Assembly: GCA_947365965.1 (NCBI GenBank)
Contig: CANAZG010000003.1
Coordinates: 1-64,000, forward strand
DNA from: an uncultured Clostridia bacterium
Lineage (GTDB): Bacteria > Bacillota > Clostridia > Oscillospirales > Oscillospiraceae
Length of the DNA stretch: 64,000 nucleotides
Direction of reading: 5' to 3'
The notes under the pieces were generated by a model. It worked only from the letters and a program-made list of their open reading frames with translations, had not been told where the DNA came from and did not search any database. Position numbers and translations under genes: made by a program. Numbering within the stretch: position 1 is the first letter of the stretch; each line of letters begins with the position of its first letter. Below are positions 41,183-47,664 of the stretch, piece after piece.

Positions 41183-41220
41183 TTGCAATCTGCCCTGCGC
41201 TGTGGTATAACAGCGCAGGG
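41183..41220 (+). promoter_or_regulatory. Promoter nested in the dipeptidase terminator hairpin
   Basis: CCCTGCGCTG / CAGCGCAGGG forms a terminator-like hairpin (41193-41220). The same bases carry TTGCAA (41183-41188), a 17-base spacer and TATAAC (41206-41211), a promoter for the exporter genes. Confidence 0.65.
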
Positions 41221-41267
41221 CCTTTTCAGGCCCCTTTCGTAAAATAACCCAATTTCAGGAGGACCCA

Positions 41268-42080
41268 ATGGATATCCAATCATCCCTCCCCTCCCCCGGC
41301 CCGGAGCAGCATCTGGCCCGGCTGGAGGCGGAGGAGCAGGCCAACGAGCGCCTGTACAAGGTGCTGGACATCGGTCAGGCCATGCTGCAAAGCGGGGCGG
41401 AGGTGAGCCGGGTGGAGGACAGCCTCCGGCGGATCTGCCTCGCCTACGGCGCGGAGCGGGCCGACGTGTTCACCATCACCTCCAACATCATGGTCACCAT
41501 GTACTCCCGCCAGTATGGAGCCCTGACCCAGATCCGGCGGGTGGCCGGGCAGCAGTACGACCTGCACCGGCTGGAGCTGCTCAACCTGCTGTGCCGGCGC
41601 ATCTGCGCGGAGGGCCTGACCCTGGAGGAGACGGAGCGGGCCCTGGACGCCATCCGGGACGAGCCCCAGTACAGCTTCCCCGTGCAGCTTCTCACCTTTG
41701 CCCTGATCTCCGCCTCCTTCTCCCTCTTCTTCGGCGGCAGCGCCCTGGACGCGCTGGCCTCCGGAGCCATCGGCGCGGTGCTGAAGGTGATGGACCAGGC
41801 CATCCGGCGCACGGAGGCCAACGCCTTCCTCTCCGCCCTGCTGTGCTCCTGCCTGGGCGGCCTGCTGGCTGCCCTGTCGGTGCGCATCGGCCTGGGGGAG
41901 AACGTGGACACGATCAGCATCGGCAACATCATGCTTCTCATCCCCGGCATCGCCCTGACCAACTCCCTGCGGGACATGTTCAGCGGCAACACCATCTCCG
42001 GCCTCATGCGCTTCATCGAGGCGGTGCTGCTGGCGCTGGTGATCGCCTGCGGCTTCGCCCTGGTGGCGGGGCTTCTGTAG
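41268..42080 (+). CDS. Threonine/serine exporter, large subunit (DUF1212, YjjP-like)
   Basis: A 270-residue membrane protein. A soluble N-terminal region ('VLDIGQAMLQSGAEVSRVEDSLRRICLAYGAERADVFTITSNIMVTM') is followed by about five segments, including 'LLTFALISASFSLFFGGSALDALASGAIGAVL' and 'IMLLIPGIALTNSLRDMFSGNTISGLMRFIEAVL'. It matches the N-terminal two-thirds of ThrE; the remainder is encoded by the next gene. Together they export amino or dicarboxylic acids. AGGAGGACCCA precedes the ATG. Confidence 0.9.
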   Translation: MDIQSSLPSPGPEQHLARLEAEEQANERLYKVLDIGQAMLQSGAEVSRVEDSLRRICLAYGAERADVFTITSNIMVTMYSRQYGALTQIRRVAGQQYDLHRLELLNLLCRRICAEGLTLEETERALDAIRDEPQYSFPVQLLTFALISASFSLFFGGSALDALASGAIGAVLKVMDQAIRRTEANAFLSALLCSCLGGLLAALSVRIGLGENVDTISIGNIMLLIPGIALTNSLRDMFSGNTISGLMRFIEAVLLALVIACGFALVAGLL

Positions 42081-42093
42081 GGAGGGCGGAGCG

Positions 42094-42546
42094 ATGGAAT
42101 TGTATAAGGAGTACATTCCCCAGCTGGTCACCGCTTTCACCGGCTCCCTGGGCTTTGCCATGCTCTTCCATGTGCGCCGGCAGAAGCTGCTGCTGGCCAG
42201 CCTGGGGGGACTGCTGGCCTGGAGCGTGTACCTGCTGATGGGCCGTTTCTCGGACCAGGACGTGGTGCGCTACTTCGTGGCCAGCGTGGTGCTGACGGTG
42301 TACGCGGAGCTGATGGCCCGGCGGGTGAAGTGTCCGGCCACCCTCTTTCTGGTCACGGCCGCCGTGCCCCTCATCCCTGGCGGCTCCCTCTATCACACCA
42401 TGGAGTATTTCATGGAGAGCGAGCTGGAGGCCTTCTCCCGCCAGGGGCTGAACACCGTGCTGCTGGCGGTGGCCATCGCCGTGGGGATGCTCTTCCCCAC
42501 CTCTATCTTCCAGCTGCTGCGCCGCAGCGGAAGAATGGGGCGGTAG
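42094..42546 (+). CDS. Threonine/serine exporter, small subunit (DUF3815, YjjB-like)
   Basis: A 150-residue membrane protein with four hydrophobic segments. 'FTGSLGFAMLFHVRRQKLLLASLGGLLAWSVYLLM', 'YFVASVVLTVYAELMARRVKCPATLFLVTAAVPLIPGGSLYHTMEYFM' and a last helix 'TVLLAVAIAVGMLFPTSIFQLL' match the C-terminal ThrE domain. It starts 13 bases after the large subunit and should form a complex with it. A T-rich palindrome (GGGGAA...TTCCCC, about 42611-42631) after the gene is a likely terminator. Confidence 0.9.
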   Translation: MELYKEYIPQLVTAFTGSLGFAMLFHVRRQKLLLASLGGLLAWSVYLLMGRFSDQDVVRYFVASVVLTVYAELMARRVKCPATLFLVTAAVPLIPGGSLYHTMEYFMESELEAFSRQGLNTVLLAVAIAVGMLFPTSIFQLLRRSGRMGR

Positions 42547-42656
42547 GAGCGGCCCCAGAGCAAGCGGCTCTGACTTCTCAGGTCAGGGCCGCGCCATTTT
42601 GTCAGGGATTGGGGAAGAAAATTTTTTCCCCATCACTGGTTTCAGGGATAAAAACC

Positions 42657-42685
42657 TTGCAAGTGAGGAAAAAGTATGTTAGATT
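42657..42685 (+). promoter_or_regulatory. Promoter of hup-rqcP
   Basis: TTGCAA, a 17-base spacer, TAGATT, ending 77 bases before the HU start. Confidence 0.6.
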
Positions 42686-42761
42686 ATGAATGGTATATCT
42701 ATAGGGACCTCTCCCCTATTCATAGTTTGACCACAAAAGAAATAAAAAGGAGCTCTTTGTT

Positions 42762-43040
42762 ATGAACAAGTCTGAACTGATCAATGCTGTGGCGGAGAAG
42801 GCCGCGCTGTCCAAAAAAGATTCCGAGGCCGCCGTTGCCGCCGCCCTGGACGCCATTGCCGCCGCCCTGGCTGAGGGGGACGAGGTCCGTCTGGTGGGCT
42901 TCGGCACCTTTGAGGTGAAGCACCGGAAGGCCCGCATGGGCCGCAACCCCAAGGACCCGGAGAAGAAGATCGAAATTCCCGCCTCCAGGGTTCCCGCCTT
43001 CAAGCCCGGCAAAGCTCTCAAGGACGCCGTGGCCAAGTGA
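42762..43040 (+). CDS. hup: HU-family DNA-binding protein
   Basis: A 92-residue nucleoid protein: '[92 protein letters not shown]'-type architecture, with helical dimerisation halves, the GFGTF turn and the R-x-GRNP DNA-clasping arm. Full length for HU. It bends and compacts DNA. It heads the conserved cluster with rqcP, yabP, yabQ and divIC, as in many Clostridia. AAGGAG precedes the ATG. Confidence 0.97.
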   Translation: MNKSELINAVAEKAALSKKDSEAAVAAALDAIAAALAEGDEVRLVGFGTFEVKHRKARMGRNPKDPEKKIEIPASRVPAFKPGKALKDAVAK

Positions 43041-43094
43041 TTTCCAGGGGCACGGCGCGCGCGCCGCGCCCCTTGTCTTTGGAAAGGAGCATCC

Positions 43095-43352
43095 ATGCGT
43101 CTGGACAAATATCTGAAGGTCTCCCGGCTCATCAAGCGCCGGACGGTGGCCAACGAGGCCTGCGACAAGGAGCGGGTCAGCGTCAACGGCAGAATCGCCC
43201 GGGCCTCCTACGAGGTGAAAGAGGGGGACGTGATCGCCATCCGCTTCGGGGAGCGGACCCTCACCGTGGAGGTGGCCTCGGTCCAGGAGAACGCCGGCAA
43301 GGCGGAGGCCGCGGCCATGTACCGGGAGATTTCCCCGGGCCTGGACAATTGA
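43095..43352 (+). CDS. rqcP: S4-domain RNA-binding protein RqcP (YabO/HslR family)
   Basis: An 85-residue protein built around an S4 domain: 'MRLDKYLKVSRLIKRRTVANEACDKERVSVNGRIARASYEVKEGDVIAIRFG'. In Bacillus subtilis RqcP (YabO) works with RqcH in alanine tailing of stalled nascent chains on 50S subunits, and the gene lies beside yabP, yabQ and divIC exactly as here. AAAGGAGCATCC precedes the ATG. It ends 63 bases before yabP. Confidence 0.92.
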   Translation: MRLDKYLKVSRLIKRRTVANEACDKERVSVNGRIARASYEVKEGDVIAIRFGERTLTVEVASVQENAGKAEAAAMYREISPGLDN

Positions 43353-43353
43353 G

Positions 43354-43410
43354 ACATAATGTGGACAGACCTCCCATATACATGGAGTGAATCGATGGAT
43401 ATGGGAGGTC
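43354..43410 (+). promoter_or_regulatory. Ribosome-site-masking hairpin with nested sigma-E-like promoter before yabP
   Basis: GACCTCCCATAT (43368-43379) and ATATGGGAGGTC (43399-43410) form a perfect 12-bp stem whose 3' arm contains the yabP Shine-Dalgarno GGGAGG. ACATAAT, 14 bases, CATATACA (43354-43382) resembles a sigma-E promoter. Transcripts starting from it (about 43390) would lack the 5' arm and leave the ribosome site open. Confidence 0.6.
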
Positions 43411-43415
43411 TTTTC

Positions 43416-43700
43416 ATGCCTTATGAGGAGATAAGCGTCATGCAGCACCGCCTGGAGCTGGACGGCCGGGAGCGGCTGCTGGTCACCGGCGTGGAGGAGG
43501 TGGAGCGCTTCGACGAGGAGGAGATCGTCATGAACACCACCGCCGGGGTCCTGGTGGTGGGCGGGAACCAGCTGCACATCGGGAAGCTGAACCTGGACGG
43601 CGGGGAGCTCCACGTGGACGGGGCCATCCACACCCTGCTCTACGAGGACAAGGGCCCCGCCGGCGGCCAGGGGGGCCTCCTGCGGCGGCTGTTCGGCTGA
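43416..43700 (+). CDS. yabP: Sporulation protein YabP
   Basis: A 94-residue YabP/YqfC-family protein: 'HRLELDGRERLLVTGVEEVERFDEEEIVMNTTAGVLVVGGNQLHIGKLNLDGGELHVDGAIHTLLYED' is the full domain. The family acts in forespore engulfment and spore coat or cortex steps under mother-cell sigma-E control in Bacillus. The track start at 43359 is rejected in favour of ATG 43416, six bases after GGGAGG. Translation is probably regulated by the hairpin immediately upstream. yabQ starts two bases after its stop. Confidence 0.92.
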   Translation: MPYEEISVMQHRLELDGRERLLVTGVEEVERFDEEEIVMNTTAGVLVVGGNQLHIGKLNLDGGELHVDGAIHTLLYEDKGPAGGQGGLLRRLFG

Positions 43701-43702
43701 GC

Positions 43703-44485
43703 ATGGAGCTGGGCAACTACATCTCGGAGCAGCTGGCCATGTTCCTCCGGGCCATCCTGCTGGGGATGAGCCTGGGGCTGGTGTACGACCTGTTCCGCGC
43801 CCTGCGGCGGCTGGGAGGGCGGGTGCTGGGCGGGGCGCTGGACGGGATCTACTGCGTTCTGGCGGTGGGGAGCCTGTTCTTCTTCGTCATGGCCGGGGAC
43901 GGGGAGATGCGCCTGTTCGTGCCGGCGGGAGCCCTGGGGGGCGGGGTGCTGTTCTTCTGTCTGCTGAGCCGGCCGCTGCGCCCTGTGTGGGATTTCTGGC
44001 TGGACGTGTTCCTTTCCCCGGTCCGCACGGCGGCGGGCGTTGGAAAAAAAGGGAGCCGGCGTGCAAAAAAACTCTTTTCTTTTGGCCGCAGATGGGTTAC
44101 AATAAATATATTATACCCACTGGGGCGGAGAAAGCCCCGGGCGCAGGAGGGGGAGGAAACCATGGCAAACCGTCCGGAGAAGCGGGGCAGAAGGCCTGCC
44201 GAGAACCAGAAAAAGAGGCCGAACAGCAAGCTGACCCTGTGGCTGCTGGCGCTGCTGCTGGTGGGCTTTGGCGTGCAGCTCTACAGCCTGTACAGCGGGC
44301 TCCAGAGCGCACGGCAGGAGGAGGCCCTCTACGCCCAGCAGCTGGAGGAGCTGCGGGAGGAGAACGAGCGCCTGCGCAGCGACATTGAGAACAGCGGAGA
44401 CCTCTCCCTCATCGGGGACATCGCCCGGGAGGAGCTGGGCTATGTGGGACCAGGGGAGAAGGTCTTTCAGTTCGGCAAGGGCTGA
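43703..44485 (+). CDS. yabQ: Spore cortex protein YabQ, reading in frame into DivIC
   Basis: A 260-codon ORF. Residues 1-110 are YabQ ('EQLAMFLRAILLGMSLGLVYDLFRALRRLGG', 'LDGIYCVLAVGSLFFFVMAGDGEMRLFV', 'LLSRPLRPVWDFWLDV'), a membrane protein needed for cortex formation. A basic linker ('KKGSRRAKKLFSFGRRWV') follows, and with no stop the frame enters a complete DivIC at residue 154. YabQ alone would normally end near residue 130-150. Two A7 runs in the linker could be sites of an indel, programmed slippage or sequencing error. A natural 260-residue fusion is also possible. An internal ribosome site permits separate DivIC synthesis. Confidence 0.75.
   Translation: MELGNYISEQLAMFLRAILLGMSLGLVYDLFRALRRLGGRVLGGALDGIYCVLAVGSLFFFVMAGDGEMRLFVPAGALGGGVLFFCLLSRPLRPVWDFWLDVFLSPVRTAAGVGKKGSRRAKKLFSFGRRWVTINILYPLGRRKPRAQEGEETMANRPEKRGRRPAENQKKRPNSKLTLWLLALLLVGFGVQLYSLYSGLQSARQEEALYAQQLEELREENERLRSDIENSGDLSLIGDIAREELGYVGPGEKVFQFGKG
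44162..44485 (+). CDS. divIC: Septum formation initiator DivIC (FtsB-like), internal start within the yabQ frame
   Basis: A 107-residue bitopic division protein: basic cytoplasmic tail, one membrane segment ('LTLWLLALLLVGFGVQLYSLYSG'), a coiled coil ('QEEALYAQQLEELREENERLRSDIEN') and the terminal 'IAREELGYVGPGEKVFQF' typical of DivIC/FtsB. It stabilises the FtsL/DivIB complex at the septum. ATG 44162 has GGGGGAGGAAACC just upstream, a strong site even though the frame is open from yabQ. A TACAAT at about 44096 could mark a separate promoter. Its usual downstream neighbours (yabR, spoIIE) are absent. Confidence 0.85.
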   Translation: MANRPEKRGRRPAENQKKRPNSKLTLWLLALLLVGFGVQLYSLYSGLQSARQEEALYAQQLEELREENERLRSDIENSGDLSLIGDIAREELGYVGPGEKVFQFGKG

Positions 44486-44490
44486 TGCCG

Positions 44491-44525
44491 GCGGGGCCTG
44501 GGCGTAATATCCGCCCAGGCCCCGC
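44491..44525 (+). terminator. Terminator of the yabPQ-divIC cluster
   Basis: GCGGGGCCTGGGCG / CGCCCAGGCCCCGC stem just after the divIC stop, followed by TGATTTGA. Confidence 0.7.
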
Positions 44526-44534
44526 TGATTTGAC

Positions 44535-44563
44535 GGGCGGCGTGCCTTTCCAGCACGCCGCCC
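44535..44563 (-). terminator. Terminator of the first iron-type ABC operon
   Basis: GGGCGGCGTGC / GCACGCCGCCC stem with a 7-base loop, 20 bases after the end of the ATPase gene on the minus strand. Confidence 0.65.
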
Positions 44564-44582
44564 CTTATTGATGGCAAAAAAC

Positions 44583-45659
44583 CTACAGAATATGCACCGA
44601 CTCCGGATCGAACACCAGATGGCAGCTCTCCCCCACCTGGTAGATCCGCTTGTTCTTGGGGTTGTAGTCCGTCAGCTTCACCAGGGTATTGCCCACCATC
44701 ACATGGTAGTTCTGATAGGAGCCCATGAAGCAGGACAGGATCACCTTGCAGGGCAGGCCCCCCTGGTCCGCCAGGACCGCGGACTCCGGACGGAGCACCA
44801 CCGTGTACGTCTCGCCGGACTTCATGTCCGCCTTGGCGGGCACCCGGGTGGGATTTCCCTCGATGTTCAGCACCGCGCGGTCCCCCTCCAGACCCTCCAG
44901 CGCGCCGGTAAGGAAGTTGGCCTCGCCGATGAAGTCCGCCACAAATTCGCTGTTGGGGTGGTAGTAGATCTCCTGGGGCGTGCCCATCTGGGCCACCACG
45001 CCCTTGTTCATGATGATGATATTGTCCGAGAGGGCCATGGCCTCGCTCTGGTCGTGGGTGACGTAGATGGCGGTGATGCCCACCTCCTGCTGGATGCGGC
45101 GGATCTCCGTGCGCATGGACACCCGCAGCTTGGCGTCCAGGTTGCTCAGGGGCTCGTCAAAGAGGAGCACGCTGGGCTCGATCACCAGGGCCCGGGCCAG
45201 GGCCACCCGCTGCTGCTGGCCGCCGGAGAGCTGGTTGGTCATGCGGCCCTCCATGCCCGTCAGCTCCACCAGATCCAGAATGCGCATTACCCGGTCCTGA
45301 ATCTCGTTTTTCGCAACCTTGCGCAGCTTCAGGCCGTAGGCCACGTTGTCAAAGACGTTGTAGTGGGGCAGCAGGGCGTAGCTCTGGAAGACCATGGCCG
45401 TGTCCCGCTTGTTGGGGGTCAGGGCGTTGATGGCCTCGTCTCCCAGATAGATCTCCCCCTCGTCGGGGCTCTCAAATCCGGCGATCATCCGCAGGGTGGT
45501 GGTCTTGCCGCAGCCGGAGGGGCCCAGCAGGGTGACAAAGGAGCCGGGCTCGATGGTCAGGGAGGTGTCCCTCACCGCATAGAAATCCTTGCCGGTCTTG
45601 GGGTCCTGGTAGATTTTGGAGATATGCTCCAGCTTGACGCCCTTTTTCACTTTAGACAT
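44583..45659 (-). CDS. ABC transporter ATP-binding protein (iron/polyamine type)
   Basis: A 358-residue ATPase: Walker A '[12 protein letters not shown]', signature '[12 protein letters not shown]', Walker B '[17 protein letters not shown]', H-loop 'VTHDQSEAMALSD'. A C-terminal TOBE regulatory domain follows ('YTVVLRPESAVLAD...VILSCFMGSYQNYHVMVGNTLVKL'). This is the FbpC/PotA/PhnT grade. It overlaps the permease gene by eight bases and is last in the operon SBP-permease-ATPase. Substrate could be ferric iron, a phosphonate or a sugar phosphate. Confidence 0.92.
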   Translation of the reverse strand: MSKVKKGVKLEHISKIYQDPKTGKDFYAVRDTSLTIEPGSFVTLLGPSGCGKTTTLRMIAGFESPDEGEIYLGDEAINALTPNKRDTAMVFQSYALLPHYNVFDNVAYGLKLRKVAKNEIQDRVMRILDLVELTGMEGRMTNQLSGGQQQRVALARALVIEPSVLLFDEPLSNLDAKLRVSMRTEIRRIQQEVGITAIYVTHDQSEAMALSDNIIIMNKGVVAQMGTPQEIYYHPNSEFVADFIGEANFLTGALEGLEGDRAVLNIEGNPTRVPAKADMKSGETYTVVLRPESAVLADQGGLPCKVILSCFMGSYQNYHVMVGNTLVKLTDYNPKNKRIYQVGESCHLVFDPESVHIL

Positions 45660-47370
45660 GGCTGTCCTCCTTGATTTTTCTGCTGGTGCCGAAGAACTTG
45701 ATAAACAGGTTCATCAGCAGCACCGCGCCGTAGGTGATGACAATCAGGATGGTGGCAAACGCGCAGGCGATGGAGTAGGACCCCTTCTCCGCAAACTCGT
45801 TGATCTGCACGGTGATGAGCAGGAACTGGGGCGTCACCAGCAGGATGATGGCGGAGATGGCGGTGATGGAGCGGACAAAGGCGGTGACAAGGCCGCTGAG
45901 GAAGGAGTCCTTGATAAGAGGCAGGGTCACGGTCATGAAGACCTTGAAGCTGTCCGCGCCCATGTCGTAGGCCGACTCCTCAATGGACTTGTCGATCTGC
46001 CGCAGGGCGGAGATGCCACTGCGGGTGCCCGTGGGCAGGGAGCGGACCACAAAGACGATAATCAGGATGGCCGCGCTGCCGTAGATGCCCTGCAAAAACC
46101 CGGTGTGGAACACACCGCCGGAGAAGCCCCGGATGTACCCCACGCCCAGCACCGTGCCGGGCACGGCCATGGCCAGCATGGACACGGCCTCAATGAAGCC
46201 CTTGGCCTTGAACCGCCGCTTGACCACCAGATAGGAGATAATCATAGAGAGCAGGGCCGTGATGGGGGCGGCGATGAGGCTGAGGACAAAGGAGTCCCGG
46301 AAGGCCCGCAGACCCTTGTACTTGGTGAACACCTGACCGAACCACTTGAAGGTCAGGGGGGTGAACTTGTACCCCCAGGTGGGGAACAGGGCCCCGATGG
46401 GCACGCAGGCATACATCATGATGACGAAGAAGGCCGCCAGGGCGCACAGGATGGTCAGGGGGATGGAAACGCTCCGGTCCTCAATGAGCATCCGGCCACG
46501 GGAGGCCTTGCCCGTCAGGGTGGCGGCGGTCTTGGCCTCCAGGTAGTACTTCTGCACCGCGAACATGAGCAGGGTGATGCTCAAAAGCACAACGGCCATG
46601 GCCGCCGCGCCCTCCTTGTCGTAGGCGCCGGTGATTTGCAGGTAGATGGTGGTGGCCAGGGTGTCGTAGGACCCGCCGATAATCATGGGGTTGGCGAAGT
46701 CGGCAATGGACTCAATGAAGGTCACCAAGAAGGCGTTGCCCAGGCCCGGCAGCAGCAGGGGCATGGTGACGGTGAGAAACACCTTGCTCCGGGAGGCCCC
46801 CATGTCCCGGGCCGCCTCCTCCAGGGAGGGGTCTATGTTCTTCAGCAGGCCCTTGAGCATCATGTAGCACACGGGGAAGAAGGTGAGGGTCTGGACGATG
46901 ACGATGCCCCAGAACCCGTACACGTTATTGTCGTAGATGCCCAGCAGGAACCGGGTGATGAGCCCCGCCTTGCCGAAGAGCATAATCATGGAAAGGCTCA
47001 GCACAAAGGGCGGCGACACCACCGGCAGCATGGACACCACCTTGAAGAGGCCGCCTACCGCCTTGCCCACCCGGACGTAAACCTCCACATAGGCGAACAG
47101 CAGGCCCACAATGGTGGACAGAATGCCCACCAGGAAGCCCACCTTCAGGGTGTTGGTGATGGCGGTGATGAAGTTGGGCATGGCCATGATGCGCTGGAAG
47201 GTGGCCAGGGTGAAGCCGTTCCCGCCGTAGAAGCTGTCCACCAGCAGGATGGCCAGGGGGTAGAGGATGAACAGGGTGAGGAATGTGATGAGGACCACAA
47301 TGGTCAGCACCATGATCGGGTCCGCCATCAGCTTTTTCCGGTCCAGCATCGCGCTCTGACTTTTCGCCAA
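45652..47370 (-). CDS. Iron-type ABC transporter permease (two fused permease domains)
   Basis: A 572-residue inner-membrane protein with about twelve segments, made of two tandem transport domains. EAA loops are 'EEAARDMGASRSKVFLTVTMPLLLPGLGNAF' and 'EESAYDMGADSFKVFMTVTLPLIKDSFLSGL'. This duplicated FbpB/AfuB form needs no second permease. I place the start at TTG 47370, where AGGAGGG lies six bases upstream; the track start at 47433 falls in the hairpin repeat region. About 290 bases with repeats separate it from the binding-protein gene. Confidence 0.9.
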   Translation of the reverse strand: MAKSQSAMLDRKKLMADPIMVLTIVVLITFLTLFILYPLAILLVDSFYGGNGFTLATFQRIMAMPNFITAITNTLKVGFLVGILSTIVGLLFAYVEVYVRVGKAVGGLFKVVSMLPVVSPPFVLSLSMIMLFGKAGLITRFLLGIYDNNVYGFWGIVIVQTLTFFPVCYMMLKGLLKNIDPSLEEAARDMGASRSKVFLTVTMPLLLPGLGNAFLVTFIESIADFANPMIIGGSYDTLATTIYLQITGAYDKEGAAAMAVVLLSITLLMFAVQKYYLEAKTAATLTGKASRGRMLIEDRSVSIPLTILCALAAFFVIMMYACVPIGALFPTWGYKFTPLTFKWFGQVFTKYKGLRAFRDSFVLSLIAAPITALLSMIISYLVVKRRFKAKGFIEAVSMLAMAVPGTVLGVGYIRGFSGGVFHTGFLQGIYGSAAILIIVFVVRSLPTGTRSGISALRQIDKSIEESAYDMGADSFKVFMTVTLPLIKDSFLSGLVTAFVRSITAISAIILLVTPQFLLITVQINEFAEKGSYSIACAFATILIVITYGAVLLMNLFIKFFGTSRKIKEDSHV

Positions 47371-47412
47371 GGGTAGCCCTCCTTTCTTGTCACAAAACAC
47401 AGAACAGGTCTT

Positions 47413-47461
47413 CATTCTTTTCTTTGTGAACAAAGAAAAGAATCAAAAGAAAAACTTTAGA
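47413..47461. repeat. T/A-rich interspersed hairpin repeat, copy D
   Basis: ATTCTTTTCTTTGT / ACAAAGAAAAGAAT palindrome with a GA centre, then CAAAAGAAAAACTTTAGA. It sits immediately before the permease ribosome site. Confidence 0.75.
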
Positions 47462-47528
47462 AGCTGCGCGTATGGGTACAGGCAATCTCACGATCGCGCG
47501 TTAGACAGCTGGCAGTTATCAAAACACC

Positions 47529-47609
47529 TCTAAAGTTCTTTTTGCCTACTTTTTCTTTCAAGAAAAAGTAGGGTTCTTTTTGATTCTTTTTCTTTTAAGA
47601 AAAAGAATG
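47529..47609. repeat. T/A-rich interspersed hairpin repeats, tandem copies E and F
   Basis: Two head-to-tail copies: TCTAAAGTTCTTTTTGCCTAC with palindrome CTACTTTTTCTT/AAGAAAAAGTAG, then GTTCTTTTTGATTC with ATTCTTTTTCTT/AAGAAAAAGAAT. With copy D in the opposite orientation they fill the gap between binding-protein and permease genes. Confidence 0.75.
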
Positions 47610-47619
47610 GATACAAAAC

Positions 47620-47646
47620 GGGGGATGGCGGCGTGGGCCATCCCCC
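47620..47646 (-). terminator. Intercistronic terminator after the binding-protein gene
   Basis: GGGGGATGG / CCATCCCCC stem 18 bases after the binding-protein stop, followed on the minus strand by GTTTTGT. Partial termination here would yield more binding protein than permease. Confidence 0.65.
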
Positions 47647-47664
47647 ATCTGTGCTGGGTTCGAT

